A DNA stretch of 64,000 nt, taken from contig NW_020194512.1 of the NCBI RefSeq assembly GCF_002865645.1, positions 1,399,119-1,463,118 on the forward strand. Direction: 5' to 3'. The notes under the pieces were generated by a model that saw only the letters and a program-made list of their open reading frames with translations, was not told the origin of the DNA and searched no databases. The position numbers were made by a program, and so were the translations under genes. Origin of the DNA: Hyaloscypha bicolor E. Its lineage: Eukaryota > Ascomycota > Leotiomycetes > Helotiales > Hyaloscyphaceae. Numbering within the stretch: the first letter of the stretch is position 1; the number at the start of each line of letters is the position of its first letter. Shown in pieces: positions 44,476 to 55,360 of this stretch.

Positions 44476-44569
44476 TTCTAATCAGAGTTGGCCTCCTGTT
44501 ATTTCCCCTTTGGGCATATACCCATGTTTTAGGAATACTACGCGAGCAAAACAGGGATGTTGCAGGGAT

Positions 44570-45152
44570 TGGCAGGGGCACACTGTTTTTGTATCTATTG
44601 ACTTCTCGATTAAGGCGCCACGAACAAACCTAATCCGTTCATACAATTCCATAGCTCGTTCATTAAACGAAAAACATCCTAACCTCCTGAAAGAGACGAT
44701 GAGGAAGTATGTTTCCGCAACAATGTGCCCTCCATGTGGGAAATAACTTACACTGCATGCATTCCCGCAACCCGGAACGCCCAGTCTAAAGCCCCGGTGA
44801 TAGCTTCCGTTACGTATCCCTTTCTTTGATAATCTGAACAGATGGTGATACCCATAACACAGGAGCGATGATGGCGAGAAGTGGGTGGCGAGTCGAGGGG
44901 AAGTCATTCTACCCGGCGTGGTAGTGCCGGACGAGGGCTGGACGCCTTCCTGCTTGAGATACATTACAGCGGAGAGAAAAGAGTCAGATGCACCGCTGAA
45001 GCTTTTGTCAACATCAGCGGAAGTAAGTGGTTTCAACAACCTGTTGGCGCTCTGTCCAAACGTGGTGGGGCCGTTGAGCATCATGTTGAGAAAGTGTTCC
45101 TTAGCGCGCGATAGATGAGCTGGTCTGAGCTGAAGAGGCGGTCGACCGGCAT
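44570..45152 (-). pseudogene. GNAT acetyltransferase, frameshifted
   Basis: Minus-strand pieces of a fungal GNAT occur in order but in alternating frames. 'MPVDRLFSSDQLIYRAL' starts at 45152. After a shift near 45110 come 'EHFLNMMLNGPTTF', 'DVDKSFSGASDSFLSAVMYL' and 'TPGRMTSPRLATHFS'. After a second shift near 44880 comes 'CVMGITICSDYQRKGYVTEA' with the acetyl-CoA loop (Q-x-x-G-x-V/G). A consensus 65-bp intron (44687-44751) joins 'VAGMHAV' to 'LGCFSFNERAMELYERIRFV', the usual GNAT C-terminal helix. The end diverges from the family. Two opposite shifts restore the frame, so sequencing error at both places is possible but a pseudogene is more likely. The long open frame 44482-45465 spans these pieces but is not the real protein. 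Confidence 0.7.
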
Positions 45153-45816
45153 TCTGGCAGCTAAGAGTGAGGAAGGTTTGGCTTCTAGTGTACCGCCTTG
45201 AGGCTTTTGTAGTTGTAGTTGGAGATTGTGAAAAGGGCCCAGCTACCACGTTAGAGAGAACCCCCTGTCTCATTAGGCTAAAGTGGGGTCGCGCCACAAG
45301 CTTGTGAAGCTGTTGTTCATTCAAAGAGAAAGCCACTCCCGAATCAAAATAGTGCCAAGCGTCACGATGCAATGTAGAAATGAGCTTCAACACTTCGTCA
45401 TATGACATCGTATAGTTCACCCGTAGCCACGTGATTGGCCAATTGAAAGAATTTGAAGTCAACAAATGATTTTTGAGTTTAAGTTGCTGTCTTGAGGAAA
45501 TTAAATGGCAAGTTCGCGATAAATACTAGATCATGATTGTGGATTCAAATGTGTGATCAACAGACAGTCCGATTCAGCCCTTGTGGACTTGAACTTGGGG
45601 ATACGAGCAAGCGTAGAAGGACTGTGTCAGCCGATTGCACAATGAAGAGCTCAAATTATTTTCTCCTACGCTACACCTTGGTAATTTCAGCAGTAGTGGG
45701 GTTTTCATTTGTTCCCACGCGTGGAGCTCCCCATGCATCCCTGAGCGAGTCCAGCCACGCCTCAATTGTTACTACCTCACCCACGCGAGCCTCGCCATCC
45801 CACGTTCCACCTATCT

Positions 45817-46620
45817 TCACATTTTCCTTCCTAATTTTGCCCATTCCTCATCGTCCCATTTCGGAATATGCAGCCAGTCGTGCTCTGAGCTGCACATGAA
45901 TATTGGGAGTTTCCCGGCGACCAGCTTATCTCGACAGTCTTTGCAGAATTGCACGTCTGGGCAAGACTTGCAAGCATAAAAACCGTCTGCATAGCTCCAA
46001 GACTTCTCACATTCTCCGTCACAGGAGAGGCCTAAGTTTCCACCTCGTGGTGCACCGTCCGGTGGCTCCGGCCTGTTCAATAGAGTGTGAGCAAGTCCAA
46101 AAGCATCCAATTGGGTGTTATCGGGCTCACTCATGGCTTCCAATTGCGAAATTTAGTGGTCCACCTCTTCAATTAAACGGCTAAAAGTTTGGCGTTGTAC
46201 AGAACCAATCTGAACCTCATTTGGGATCAGGGGTCTCAGATCGTTGGCTATACTTCTCATTGGCTCGTCTTTCCATTCGTCGAGAAGTATGACAGCTTGA
46301 TCGATGTCTCCAGGAATAATGAGAGACCACGCACTTAAAGAGTTAAGGTAGTCGCCGGAGTGCATCATAGTATCTGCGAGGTAAAGATATCCTTGGTAGT
46401 CGTTCCATTCGTACTCATCAGAAAGTAAAGCGAGAGCTGACATGAAGTTGTCCAAAAAAAGCCCTTTAGCTGCATCATTGTCTCCAATTGACGCATAGTA
46501 GCACCCGAGGTACGACTTGGCATACTGATCAATGATTTAATGCCGGCTTACGACCTGCTTTAACATTTCGACGTGGGGACTTGGATCCTTAGAAGTCTTG
46601 GTTCTATGGTAATAATGGAA
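45817..46620 (-). pseudogene. TPR/zinc-binding tail of a fungal NLR-type protein, disrupted
   Basis: On the minus strand 'YYHRTKTSKDPSPHVEML' (about 46612-46560), 'YAKSYLGCYYASIGDNDAAK' (46525 on), 'LADTMMHSGDYLNSLSAWSL' and 'QRQTFSRLIEEVDH' resemble TPR repeats. In the same frame, after one TAA codon at 46150-46152, come 'CDGECEKSW', 'YACKSCPDVQFCKDCRDKL' and 'CSSEHDWLHIPKWDDEEW', a Cys/His cluster seen at the C-terminus of fungal NB-ARC/TPR proteins. The in-frame stop and a frame break near 46530 show decay. A short non-homologous frame continues upstream to 46789. No NB-ARC domain remains. Confidence 0.65.
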
Positions 46621-46935
46621 GCTTGTGAGTCTGTACGCTCTTCTGCAAACGGGTCGGAATCCCCAAGACGAATTGCCGGAACTTAAGGACCCACATTCTG
46701 CCCGAAGACTCAAAGTAGACCCCGGGGTTTTCTGCTCTCGCTGATCGAAGTGGTATAGAGCTATGCTGTCTGAAGTAACAGGACTGCAAGATCGTAGAAA
46801 CGATTTTCCTGCTCAGTTAATTAAAGGGGGCGCGTCACATGACGACGAACTTGTCCGTGGGCATGTGACCCGGCTTCGGCTTCCAGCCAAGCATATAATC
46901 GGGTCTCGAAGCCGCGCTAACTGAAATAGGTTTAG

Positions 46936-46959
46936 ACTCCGAGCTCTGGAGCTCGGAGT
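46936..46959. repeat. 24-bp palindrome
   Basis: ACTCCGAGCTC, two bases, then its exact complement. It sits in an otherwise empty intergenic stretch, about 40 bp after a TATA-like CATATAAT (46893-46900). Confidence 0.8.
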
Positions 46960-47046
46960 TCGACTGAAGGTGCAAGTATCTGATTGGCTATTTATTCGCG
47001 GTTGCGTTTACAGCAGCACTGGCTTTCAAAGGAATGAGATCAGCTT

Positions 47047-47480
47047 TTGCGAATAGGTGATCAGTCTGGCAGGCGTGCCACTATAGCGCAAAGGTTTCAA
47101 GGAAGGTCGATGGTTCTGGGAATGCGGGATATCCAAACGAAAAAAGGAGAGCAGAAGAGAAAGGATCTTACAAAATATGAAACACCGCCTTTATATTTCC
47201 GCGAGCCCAAGGGCATCCTTCAGGTTCTCCAGAAGTACATCGAACAATAGGGATTTCTGGGTTGCCAAAAATAGCGTCTCAAAGATGGTATTTCGATCTT
47301 CAACTAGATGCTAACAGAACCGCATCTGTTGAGAGCTTTACCCAGACACCGAAACTGACCGTGTGCCCTCTGAGATCTGGAGGGGAAAAAATCAGTTCAA
47401 GCCAAAGAGGCACAGGGAAAAGTCCCATGACTTTTGAAACAGTCTCCAGGAGTAGTCTATTCCTTTTCTGCAAAGCTATC
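47047..47480 (+). pseudogene. Possible relic of the Myb/SANT-like paralog family
   Basis: In the + strand frame of 47047-47250, 'REPKGILQVLQKYIEQ' is followed by a stop and then 'GFLG', which lines up with 'SEKETVLGLIQEQLENHGYLG' of member A. Downstream, in another frame, 'LTVCPLRSGGEKISSS' is loosely like 'VRVAPVRNEKALFLSS' of member A. The match is short and interrupted, so this is a suggestion. Confidence 0.35.
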
Positions 47481-48360
47481 ACAGGGAATGGCGGAAGTGT
47501 TCGAGCTGTGTCAGATTAAAGGAGATGCTTTTTTTCAAACTTGGTGTCATTCCTTCAACTTGACTGTTTCGAAAGAACAACTTGGAGCAAAGGCATGTAC
47601 CACATATTCCAGCCATTTGAAGAACTTTCCTAAAAACTGGGGAAGATTCGATTTAGAGAAATGTCTCTGGTTTGTTTCGATGACCCCAGCCACCCTTATC
47701 ACAAGAAGAGTTACTCCATGAGGTGGGTGAGAGGTGAATGCTTTGCCAACTGAATTTATAAATCTCACAACAAGGGCTATTGCTTTGAGAGAAGTTAGCA
47801 GTCATAAAGGCTTAGAAGTTGGACATTGGCTTTTTCCACTTGTCTTCAAGTGGAATCTATTTGTTGATACTTCCTTGCAGTATGACTCTTTCGAACTTTA
47901 CTTCAAGTGCTAGATTATCTCAGCAAAGTCTTCAGTAAACATCAGATCAAGGAAACCCCCCTTTGTTTCGTTGTTCCAGAAAAGACTTGAAGTCAACTGC
48001 ACAGTCTGGAGAGAAGTTTGTTATGTAATATGGACGGTGAATATGAGGAAGGAGCTAATAATGGAACCAATTTCGCCCTAAGCGAGCGATCTCGCACAAT
48101 CGACCCGCACCTTCCAGTATTCTCTCTACCCATCTCGGGCACAACAGCTTTGCTTTGAAATTGTCTACTGGAAGTTGTTGCCGGGGTATAAATGGTGGCA
48201 GCTTCCACAGTTCCACTACCTCGTCACAGAACCCTTCATCAAGACTTTCCGACAGCTCAACTCGTTGAGCTCCGATACACATTATCGAGACAAGAATCCT
48301 TGGAGAGCCACCACTCTTTCTTCACTCCCAGTCAAAACGCTTTGCGCCTTGCCTATCAAG
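47481..48360. other. 0.9-kb gap before the 48.4-kb gene
   Basis: Only short unrelated frames. No gene supported. Confidence 0.5.
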
Positions 48361-49337
48361 ATGGCAGGCTCAACCTTTCCAGCAAAAGTCTCAAATTCTT
48401 CTCCAGCGGACGGGAAATCTGAAGCCCAGCACGTCAAAAAGTCCTCCTCGACTCTTCCTACCCCGTCAGCTACCGAGTCCTCTGCTGTCCCAGAATCATC
48501 CATTGGCAAAGGCTCAGCAGTACCAGGTGCAAATGTCTCGGCCTACAAGAGCTACCCGTCATATGACACCGAGCGGTGCAATACAGATAGCAGTGGCAAC
48601 TCGGTAGGAAGTATTCCAATTGCAGTTACATAAGACTCACTTTCGCATAGGATATCGAACCTGGCCCATACCTTGCTGAGATGAATGCCAAATCTAAAGC
48701 AGAAAGTCAGGCTACATGGGCGAAAGCTTTCGGCATATCCAACTCGACAGAGTCCTCGATTGCTGCTTCCAAACGCAAAGGATCTTCGTTTGAAGACTCT
48801 GATGAACAGCCAAAGAAATTAAAGAGACGAGCAGCACCGGTATGACGGTAGATTCACTTGGGGATTCCTTGACTGACAGCTGTTGTAGAAAAAGAATGCC
48901 TCATCCTCCAGCAAGTCAACCCAGAAGCGTCCGGCAAAGGTCATGGTTGAAAGTGATTCTGAGGTTGTGACAGTGGGTTCCCAGTTTCTCAAGATCCTAG
49001 CTAAGGGCTGGCAAACCCCCTTGGGCTTCTCCACACCTCGGTGGTGCTATCTTGTCGAGTGGGAAGAAGATGAGGCTACCAATACCAAGACTGGAGATAC
49101 CACTTGGGAGCCGGTCAACATCATAAAGAAGGACCAAGGAAAGATGGTTGAGGCTTTTGAAGCAAGAATGTTAGAGGAAAGTAGAAAGGGTCCGCCAACT
49201 TGGAAGGACGTCCCCAAGGACCTCACGGTAAGTCTCAAAAGTTCTTTGCATGGAAACGCTTGCTGATATGACTGGAGGAGGCGAAGGAGGCGAGAGAGGA
49301 TGCGAAGGTGGAGAAGAAGACCAATAAGAAGAAGTAG
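48361..49337 (+). CDS. Chromodomain-like protein of unknown function
   Basis: Exons 48361-48603, 48651-48839, 48889-49227 and 49278-49337, with three GT-AG introns of 47-50 bp, encode 276 residues. Residues 1-80 are Ser/Pro-rich. Residues 125-145 and 150-165 are basic (SKRKGSS, PKKLKRRAAP, TQKRPAK), likely nuclear signals. Residues 174-240 have the chromodomain pattern: 'RWCYLVEWEE', then 'TTWEPVNIIKKDQGKMVEAF', that is, YLVxW, TWEP and a closing helix. Y198, W202 and W217 would fill aromatic-cage-type positions. The loop between the two blocks is longer than in HP1. The C-terminus is a Lys/Glu helix. Chromodomains bind methyl-lysine histone tails; that role is inferred. It lies amid the Myb/SANT-like family. 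Confidence 0.72.
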
Positions 49338-50050
49338 ACTGCATCAAACTCTTCTCGAACATCGGGTATTGAGGTCATCCTGATCATAGAAAATGCATTG
49401 CTTCTGAAGCTGCGAAGGAGAGAACCGCGGGCTCTGCAGCCTAACAAACGGCTGGGTGTTACTTCCATTTCTCTTATTGCAGGCAAATTAAAAAAATTTC
49501 CCATTATGTTTGGCGCCTGTGCTGTTAATTGAATATGTTTTAAATTTCTTGATTCCCATGGCTTCAACTGACTTCGACTCGCAGCATCTTTTAAATTTCC
49601 TTCATGAACACACCTCACAACTTGTAACTTCTGACCACGACAAATACTCCCATGGAGTTATCCCTCTCCTTCTGGGAATTTCATTCATTCTCGGATTTCA
49701 TACCCAAATTTCTCCTTGAAACCAAGGGATCTCGTTCTGGCAAAACTCCGCTGTGCGCCACCCTGCTGATCAGCGATTTTTGCTTTTTCAAAAATTGACA
49801 GTAAGCTGCTTTTCTACTATGCTCCCGGGCAACTTTTATTCTTGTGCACCACTTGTTTTGGATACCTTGCTTATTCTTTGCTGTCGAGGTCCTCCTTGTT
49901 ATCAATTATGCAGCTTCGTTTCTCGTCGCTTCGATGAGACGACTAACTTCACGCACAAGGTGCCAGTGGACTTTCGTCTTAATGTATACGTATAAGGGCG
50001 ACAATAAATAAGTAGAAGATGCTAACATTAGCCTAAATAAAATACGCAAA
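49338..50050. other. 0.7-kb gap
   Basis: No gene, RNA or element recognised. Short frames only. Confidence 0.5.
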
Positions 50051-51821
50051 ATGGTCAGAATCAATACCAGTTCCATCTTCAAGAGTGTCGATCTCGACGA
50101 TGCTGGCTCTATCCGCAGGGTCATGGTTGCGCTGGACTATTGCCTCGCGAATAGAATGCTCAACAATGCAACCCCAGAGTCAGAGCTATTCAAGAGGCAG
50201 AAAAATTCCAAGAGAGGTTCCTTGCAGATATCATTCTATTCAGAATCCGCATGCAACCCGAATAGCCTCTTCTCCTTCAAGCAACAGTACGCTTCATCGA
50301 AGCTACGAATGGGAGCGATCAGCAAGTCTTGGCTGCAGCAAGAGATATGGAGATTTTAGTCATTGGCATAGTATTCACAGTACCTCAGGCCTTCCCGGAG
50401 GAGTATGCAGCAGCAGAGGCTCGGCTCAACGGAGGAAAAGCTACTGACAGCTTTATGACTGCTCAGCAAAGTTCTCAAACTCTTCAGCAACGGGTATGTA
50501 CCCTTCTCTATGCTGGAGAGCGAGTAGAACTGACGGCTTTCTTTTAGGCTCCTGGCTCCTTCGGCGAACCAAAATACAGCAGCCACAATGGGGCGAAGCT
50601 CGAGGAGCTGAAGCAAAACTTGGAGTCAAAGTCGTCGAAGAAATTCGGAGCTCCTACTTTGAACGTTGCATAGTGTAAGAGATGTGTACAGGCTACGATC
50701 AAGTGTACGAGAGAGGAGCCTGCATGCTGAGGTTGCAGAGGAAATGACCTTGAATGCCAATATCCACTTCCTGGAGAGAGGTTCCTGAGAACTCCTCTTC
50801 TGCCACTGTCTTCACGTGACGGTTTACAAGATATGGGTGATGATAAATCGCCGAGAGAGAACTGGGAGGATTTAAGTTTGTATTTGCGCAATTTTGTAAA
50901 TGCAATAACTGACTGTTGGCACACAGACGGGAGAAATTTCGAAACAAGGTACCAGGAATGGCTCTCCAGCTTGTGGGACAGGGAGGAAGCGTGGATACGA
51001 GAGCGATGAAGAGAGTTTCCAGCCAAATGAAATAGGAAACAAACAGTATTAAGAGGAAAGCGAAGACTGGGCAAAAAGCTCTTGGTGGGACGACTGCAAA
51101 GAACAAAGGAAAGTAATCTGGCGCCAGCTCTCCATCTGACTCTGGCTTAAGTACCGCACCCTTGTCAATGGAATTATTTGATCATTCCGCGGGCGCTGAA
51201 GTGGATAGCAAAGAGGTTTGTCCCAACTATCATGCTTCTGATGATATCCTGACCATAACAGACTGGAGACCGCAAAAATAAGCCCTTCAGACAGGCTGAG
51301 ATCAAGCCATCGATGACGACACCCACGAACGGAATCCCTGCAAAATCGGAAATCCCCAGCTAAATAAGCTTATCCTGGAATTCAAAGTCGGACGTGGTGA
51401 TCTAGATACTCCTGGAAAATCGGTCTTGCGGCCTAATATTATATTTCGCTACCCGCACGAAGTCGACCAGCACAATAAGAAGAGCATTGCAGCCCTGACC
51501 AGATAGCGCAGCCAAATTCTCTTTCGGTCCCTAGGAAAGAAGAGAGACCGCCGTATGGTTTGGCTTAACTCTGAGTGGGATGCTCTATTCGATATTCTGC
51601 AAAAACACTTGGTCAAGATTGGTGGGCTTTGGTCCAGCATCGATCGGCAAGAAGTCGCAAAGCGGTTCAATCAACTCTTCCAAGGAGTGACCCGGAGAGC
51701 TGAAAGGATTACTGCTGAGCGCAACTATGATACGAAGGCGAGTACCGCTGCAACTCAAGAAGCCCAGCGTCGGCAGAGAGAAGCTAGTCTTGCTGCTGCT
51801 GCTGAAGAGCGGCCTAAATAG
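50051..51821 (+). pseudogene. Disrupted member of the Myb/SANT-like paralog family
   Basis: The N-terminal domain begins at 50051 ('VDLDDAGSIRRVMVALDYCL', compare 'ESYSSLRKLAIALQYWI' at 34.9 kb). It shifts frame near 50190, continues as 'FLADIILFRIRM', meets a stop, then resumes with 'PLLLQATVRFIEA' and 'LAAARDMEILVIG'. A consensus intron follows at about 50493-50547. Around 50670-50730 a Cys-rich stretch (KRCVQATIKCTREEPAC) is reminiscent of half a Zn2Cys6 cluster. The C-terminal domain lies at about 51380-51821: 'LILEFKVGRGDLD', 'KKSIAALTR', a TAG where family members have Trp, 'RSQILF', then 'MVWLNSEWDALFDILQKHL' and 'IDRQEVAKRFNQLFQGV'. The TGG-to-TAG change follows a T-G context. Middle exons are unclear. 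Not functional as it stands. Confidence 0.65.
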
Positions 51822-53206
51822 ATGCTTTGACGACTCCACAACAAATTGCCAAGGACCGTCTCAGCAAGCGCTATTTGAGAGGTGGCTGAAGCAATCGCCC
51901 TTTCTATGAGAAGGCTAACTTAGACAAAGTGGATCTTATTTAGGTTGACTACCTAGGCTGGTCGTAATGATTGCTCTTTCCATCAATCCTTGCGACAGAA
52001 TTATCGTTCTTTCTAAATCTAAATCTCCTGGAGAATCCCGGTGAATTCCATTTCCCATGGAATTTCAACACCATACAATATAATGTCCTAGGTACAAATT
52101 ATAATTCTGTGGTAGTCTATTGTGAAATGATGCCATGTCAGTGGAACCCCACCGCGCTAAGTTAAGCGAAGAACCCCCCTTTTCAAACTTCACAACGACA
52201 TCCTTCTCTTCTTCCGCTGCTTCAGCGTCATTAAAGCACCGCTCTACCCACTGTAGCCACTACCCAAAATCCGAAAATATTCTTATAGGACTATTCGTAT
52301 TGGAGTCCCCCTTGCAAAGGAATGCGAGGAAAGAGCAGGATTTCCAGTCAAATCACGTGACCACTAGCTATTTTGCAAACTTCGAGGAATATATCAGAGG
52401 CTAAAGATACTCTTTGTTGATCTGAGTCATAAACAGTCAGATTGCTGCACTGTCCCTCTTAATTGTGGACTGAGTCTAAAACCTCGCCCCCGATAAATCA
52501 AGGACATCGAGTATGACATGCTTACTTTAGCCAAAATGGCAACAAATGCGATAAATGGGCTCTTTATTCTTCAAGACCGAGACTATACAATCGCCACTTT
52601 GAAAATTCATCATTCACAGCACTGTGCATTAATTTCATTGTCTCACTTAGCTGTGTGCATTCTCTTCCTGCTGATTTTGGCTCGAAGTAGAGAAGGCTCA
52701 GCAAAACAGTGCCTGCGTGCGGCGTGCCTGACTTTCTTGACAACAGAATTTTTCAATTGAGCCTCCGCATCAAAATCTTCTACCAACCGTCACAATATCT
52801 CCAAAACCATTCAAACAGGAATACGAAACTGAGCATCCGTGTTAGCTTTTTCACAGAACGAAGAGCTTCTCGAATAAGATGACATTAACGTTAAATGCGT
52901 CTAAATGATAATAAACATTCTATAAGTCATGACAAAAAGTTGTAAACAAGTCCCAATAGCTCAGCTACCAATAGCAATGATGCAGAACACCTTAGCAGTG
53001 TAATGGATTAGAGTCTGACTTTAGCTCAGCGTCTCAATCCGAGGAATAAACAATACAAGCGGGAACTAAGAATTTCTGCCCAATCGAGCGTCACTCAAGA
53101 TATAGACTAAGACTGTTCTGTCCAAAAAAGCCGCGCAAATCTTTTTAAGTGATCAACTTCTGAGCCACTCTGTCTTCAGCTTCCTTTCATCTCCCAACCC
53201 TCCACA
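51822..53206. other. 1.4-kb gap
   Basis: Only short frames (52135-52404, 52518-52760) with no recognisable features. No gene supported. Confidence 0.5.
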
Positions 53207-55360
53207 ATGATGTACGCTCACCTTCGAAAGAAGGTCAAGAACGGACGTGGTGTCCCTTGTGACGCATGTTCTGCGAGTAGAAAACCCTGCTCCAGGAAGA
53301 TGTCTCCCGGGGGTCCACCTCCATGCATTCGGTGCACACGCAAGCAACTTGCTTGCACCTGGACTACTGTCGGTGGCGGACGTGGCAGCACAGCGAGGAA
53401 GATGAAGTGAGCAAAGCTTGAAAGCTGTGCAATGCAACGCTAATATCAGTTGTTCTAGGGTGCACGACAAAGAGGACGACGAAGATGAGGAAGGCTGGGA
53501 GGACATAGAGGTCGACGAGGAGGAGAAGGAGAAGGGAGACTTGATCCTCAGCCAGGAGGACGACAAGGAAGAGAAGAAGGTAAACGACTCCGGCCACCGA
53601 CGCTAATCTGAGATTCTCACTACCGATCGGTGATCACCCACGATCTTGAGAACCTCAGTCTCATTTTAGAGCAACTCAGCTAACATGCCTCCAAAGCTAC
53701 GGAAGGAGGAGTTTGAGGCGGAAGATCCATGGCGTTACATGGCTGCCTTGCCCCTTGGACATGTCCCAACAATGCGCCGGTACGTATCCTCGATCTCCTC
53801 TCTACTCGTACCCCGATTGATCTACCTGATTGATTGGAGTTGGTATTGTCGCATTTCTCTCATCAATTTACTGATCCTTTTGTTTTCAACAGTGTCATGA
53901 TCCTCACCTACCACAAGCTCAACCCCGCTGAGAAGCTCTTTCCCATACCTCATCTCAATTGGGTATTCCTGACTCGCGAGGAGAGGAAGCGCGTCATTAC
54001 AATGATCCACGAATCCAATGGCAATGATCTTCTTGTTGAAATGCTTCGCTGGTTCTCTGCAAAGTTCATGGAAGAAGACAAGGACGTGGAGAAGGCTACT
54101 CAAACTCTGCGAAAGCATGTCACCAATGCAGTCCGCCAGCCCAAGAGCTACCAAGTCGAGTAAGTGGAACTGCTTTTCGTATTCGCTCATTCATTATTCT
54201 ATATTATTGCCCTCCTTTCTAGTGAGCAGATTACAAAACAGAGCTTCTGTCATGCCTTTGGGGCTGCGCCACTTTCCTTCTCTATATCTCTTCAAAACTT
54301 CAGCACTACAAGAGGTTTCACTTACTCAAATCACTTCAACGAAGTTCAAACAGGAAAACTAATTCATTATTTCTCCAGGTACTTCAAGCAACGAAAGCTT
54401 TGGAACGAATTTCTGGGCAGAAAAGAGGATGATGATATTGAGATGGGGGGCATGGACAGCAGCATCCGATTGTCTACAACCGTTTCCCGACCATCCGAAT
54501 TCATTACCAGCATTCATCAGCCACAAGGAGGAGACAATGGTGATGCCACCCGACTTCGAGGATCTGTTCGAAACACCCTCCGTGGAATAAAGCCACGTGT
54601 CGAAACCACCTTCCAACCGTCCTACCCTTACAAGACTGAGACCTGGCGAAAGGATATTACCTTCAAGAATGCAGCGTCAGCAAAAACACACTATCGCACC
54701 GGTGGTTGGGGTGAGACATCGTTCGCTGAAACGAAAAAGAGAAAGCAAGAAGATATCGAACTTCCTTACATCTTCACTGCTGCTGATGAAGACGTCTCGA
54801 CGGACTCTGACCCCGATGAAAGAGACGAGGAAGTTGTAAGTACTTTTTTTTTCTGCTTTGCAGTTTCCTTGAGCCAATGCAAATGTTTGGGTTCAAGGTC
54901 ATACGCCATAGTTATCTGATCTCCTGGTTTTGCCCGCTTGCACAAGTGGTTCGACCTTGGTATGCTGGATTTTGCTAACAATCCGTGTTCAAGAACATCT
55001 TCGCCACTACAGAGCTCCCTGGCAGAAAGACTCGGACTGGCAAAGAAGTATGTCAGCCTCTCTTGTTGGATAAGATCTGTTGCTAACAATGTTCAGTTCT
55101 CAGCCTTCGCTCCCCAACAACCTTCAAAGAAGTTGAAGACCTCTCCGGCCAAGACACCAAGTACTCCTAAGAGATCTAGCTCTTCCAAGACAATGGCCAC
55201 TCCCAAGAACAAGGCATCGACTTTTAAGACTATGCTCGAGACCTCCATGCCGATGACAGATTCTCCAAAGCCGATCATCAAGTCTCCCAATGGAAAGCCT
55301 AAGGATCCAGTGGTTCATCAGGTCAAATTCGTTGATGAGGACGAGGAAATTGATGACTGA
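53207..55360 (+). CDS. Zn2Cys6 N-terminal protein with unknown C-terminal domains
   Basis: Exons 53207-53406, 53459-53579, 53670-53779, 53893-54159, 54379-54835, 54994-55047 and 55097-55360 stay in frame and give 490 residues. A different acceptor at 54223 would add 52 residues. Residues 18-50 hold C-x2-C-x6-C-x11-C-x2-C-x6-C (C18, C21, C28, C40, C43, C50), a fungal zinc binuclear cluster, followed by a strongly acidic stretch (DKEDDEDEEGWEDIEVDEEE). Residues 110-235 are helical ('HLNWVFLTREERKRVITMI', 'LVEMLRWFSAKFMEED'). The rest is basic and Ser/Pro-rich with NLS-like patches (PSKKLKTS). I see no fungal_trans 'middle homology' domain, so it is not a classic Gal4-type regulator. An alternative is two genes, the second starting at the ATG at 53685. 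Confidence 0.62.

Larger units (their letters stand above)
43394..44569. other. 1.2-kb gap with repeats
   Basis: No gene. Holds a 155-bp-spaced direct repeat, a 17-bp tandem array and a hairpin (listed separately). Confidence 0.6.

Noticed and set aside
44482..45465. 327-codon minus-strand open frame
   Set aside because: The GNAT family blocks lie partly in another frame, and this frame reads through a clear intron, so it is not the real protein.
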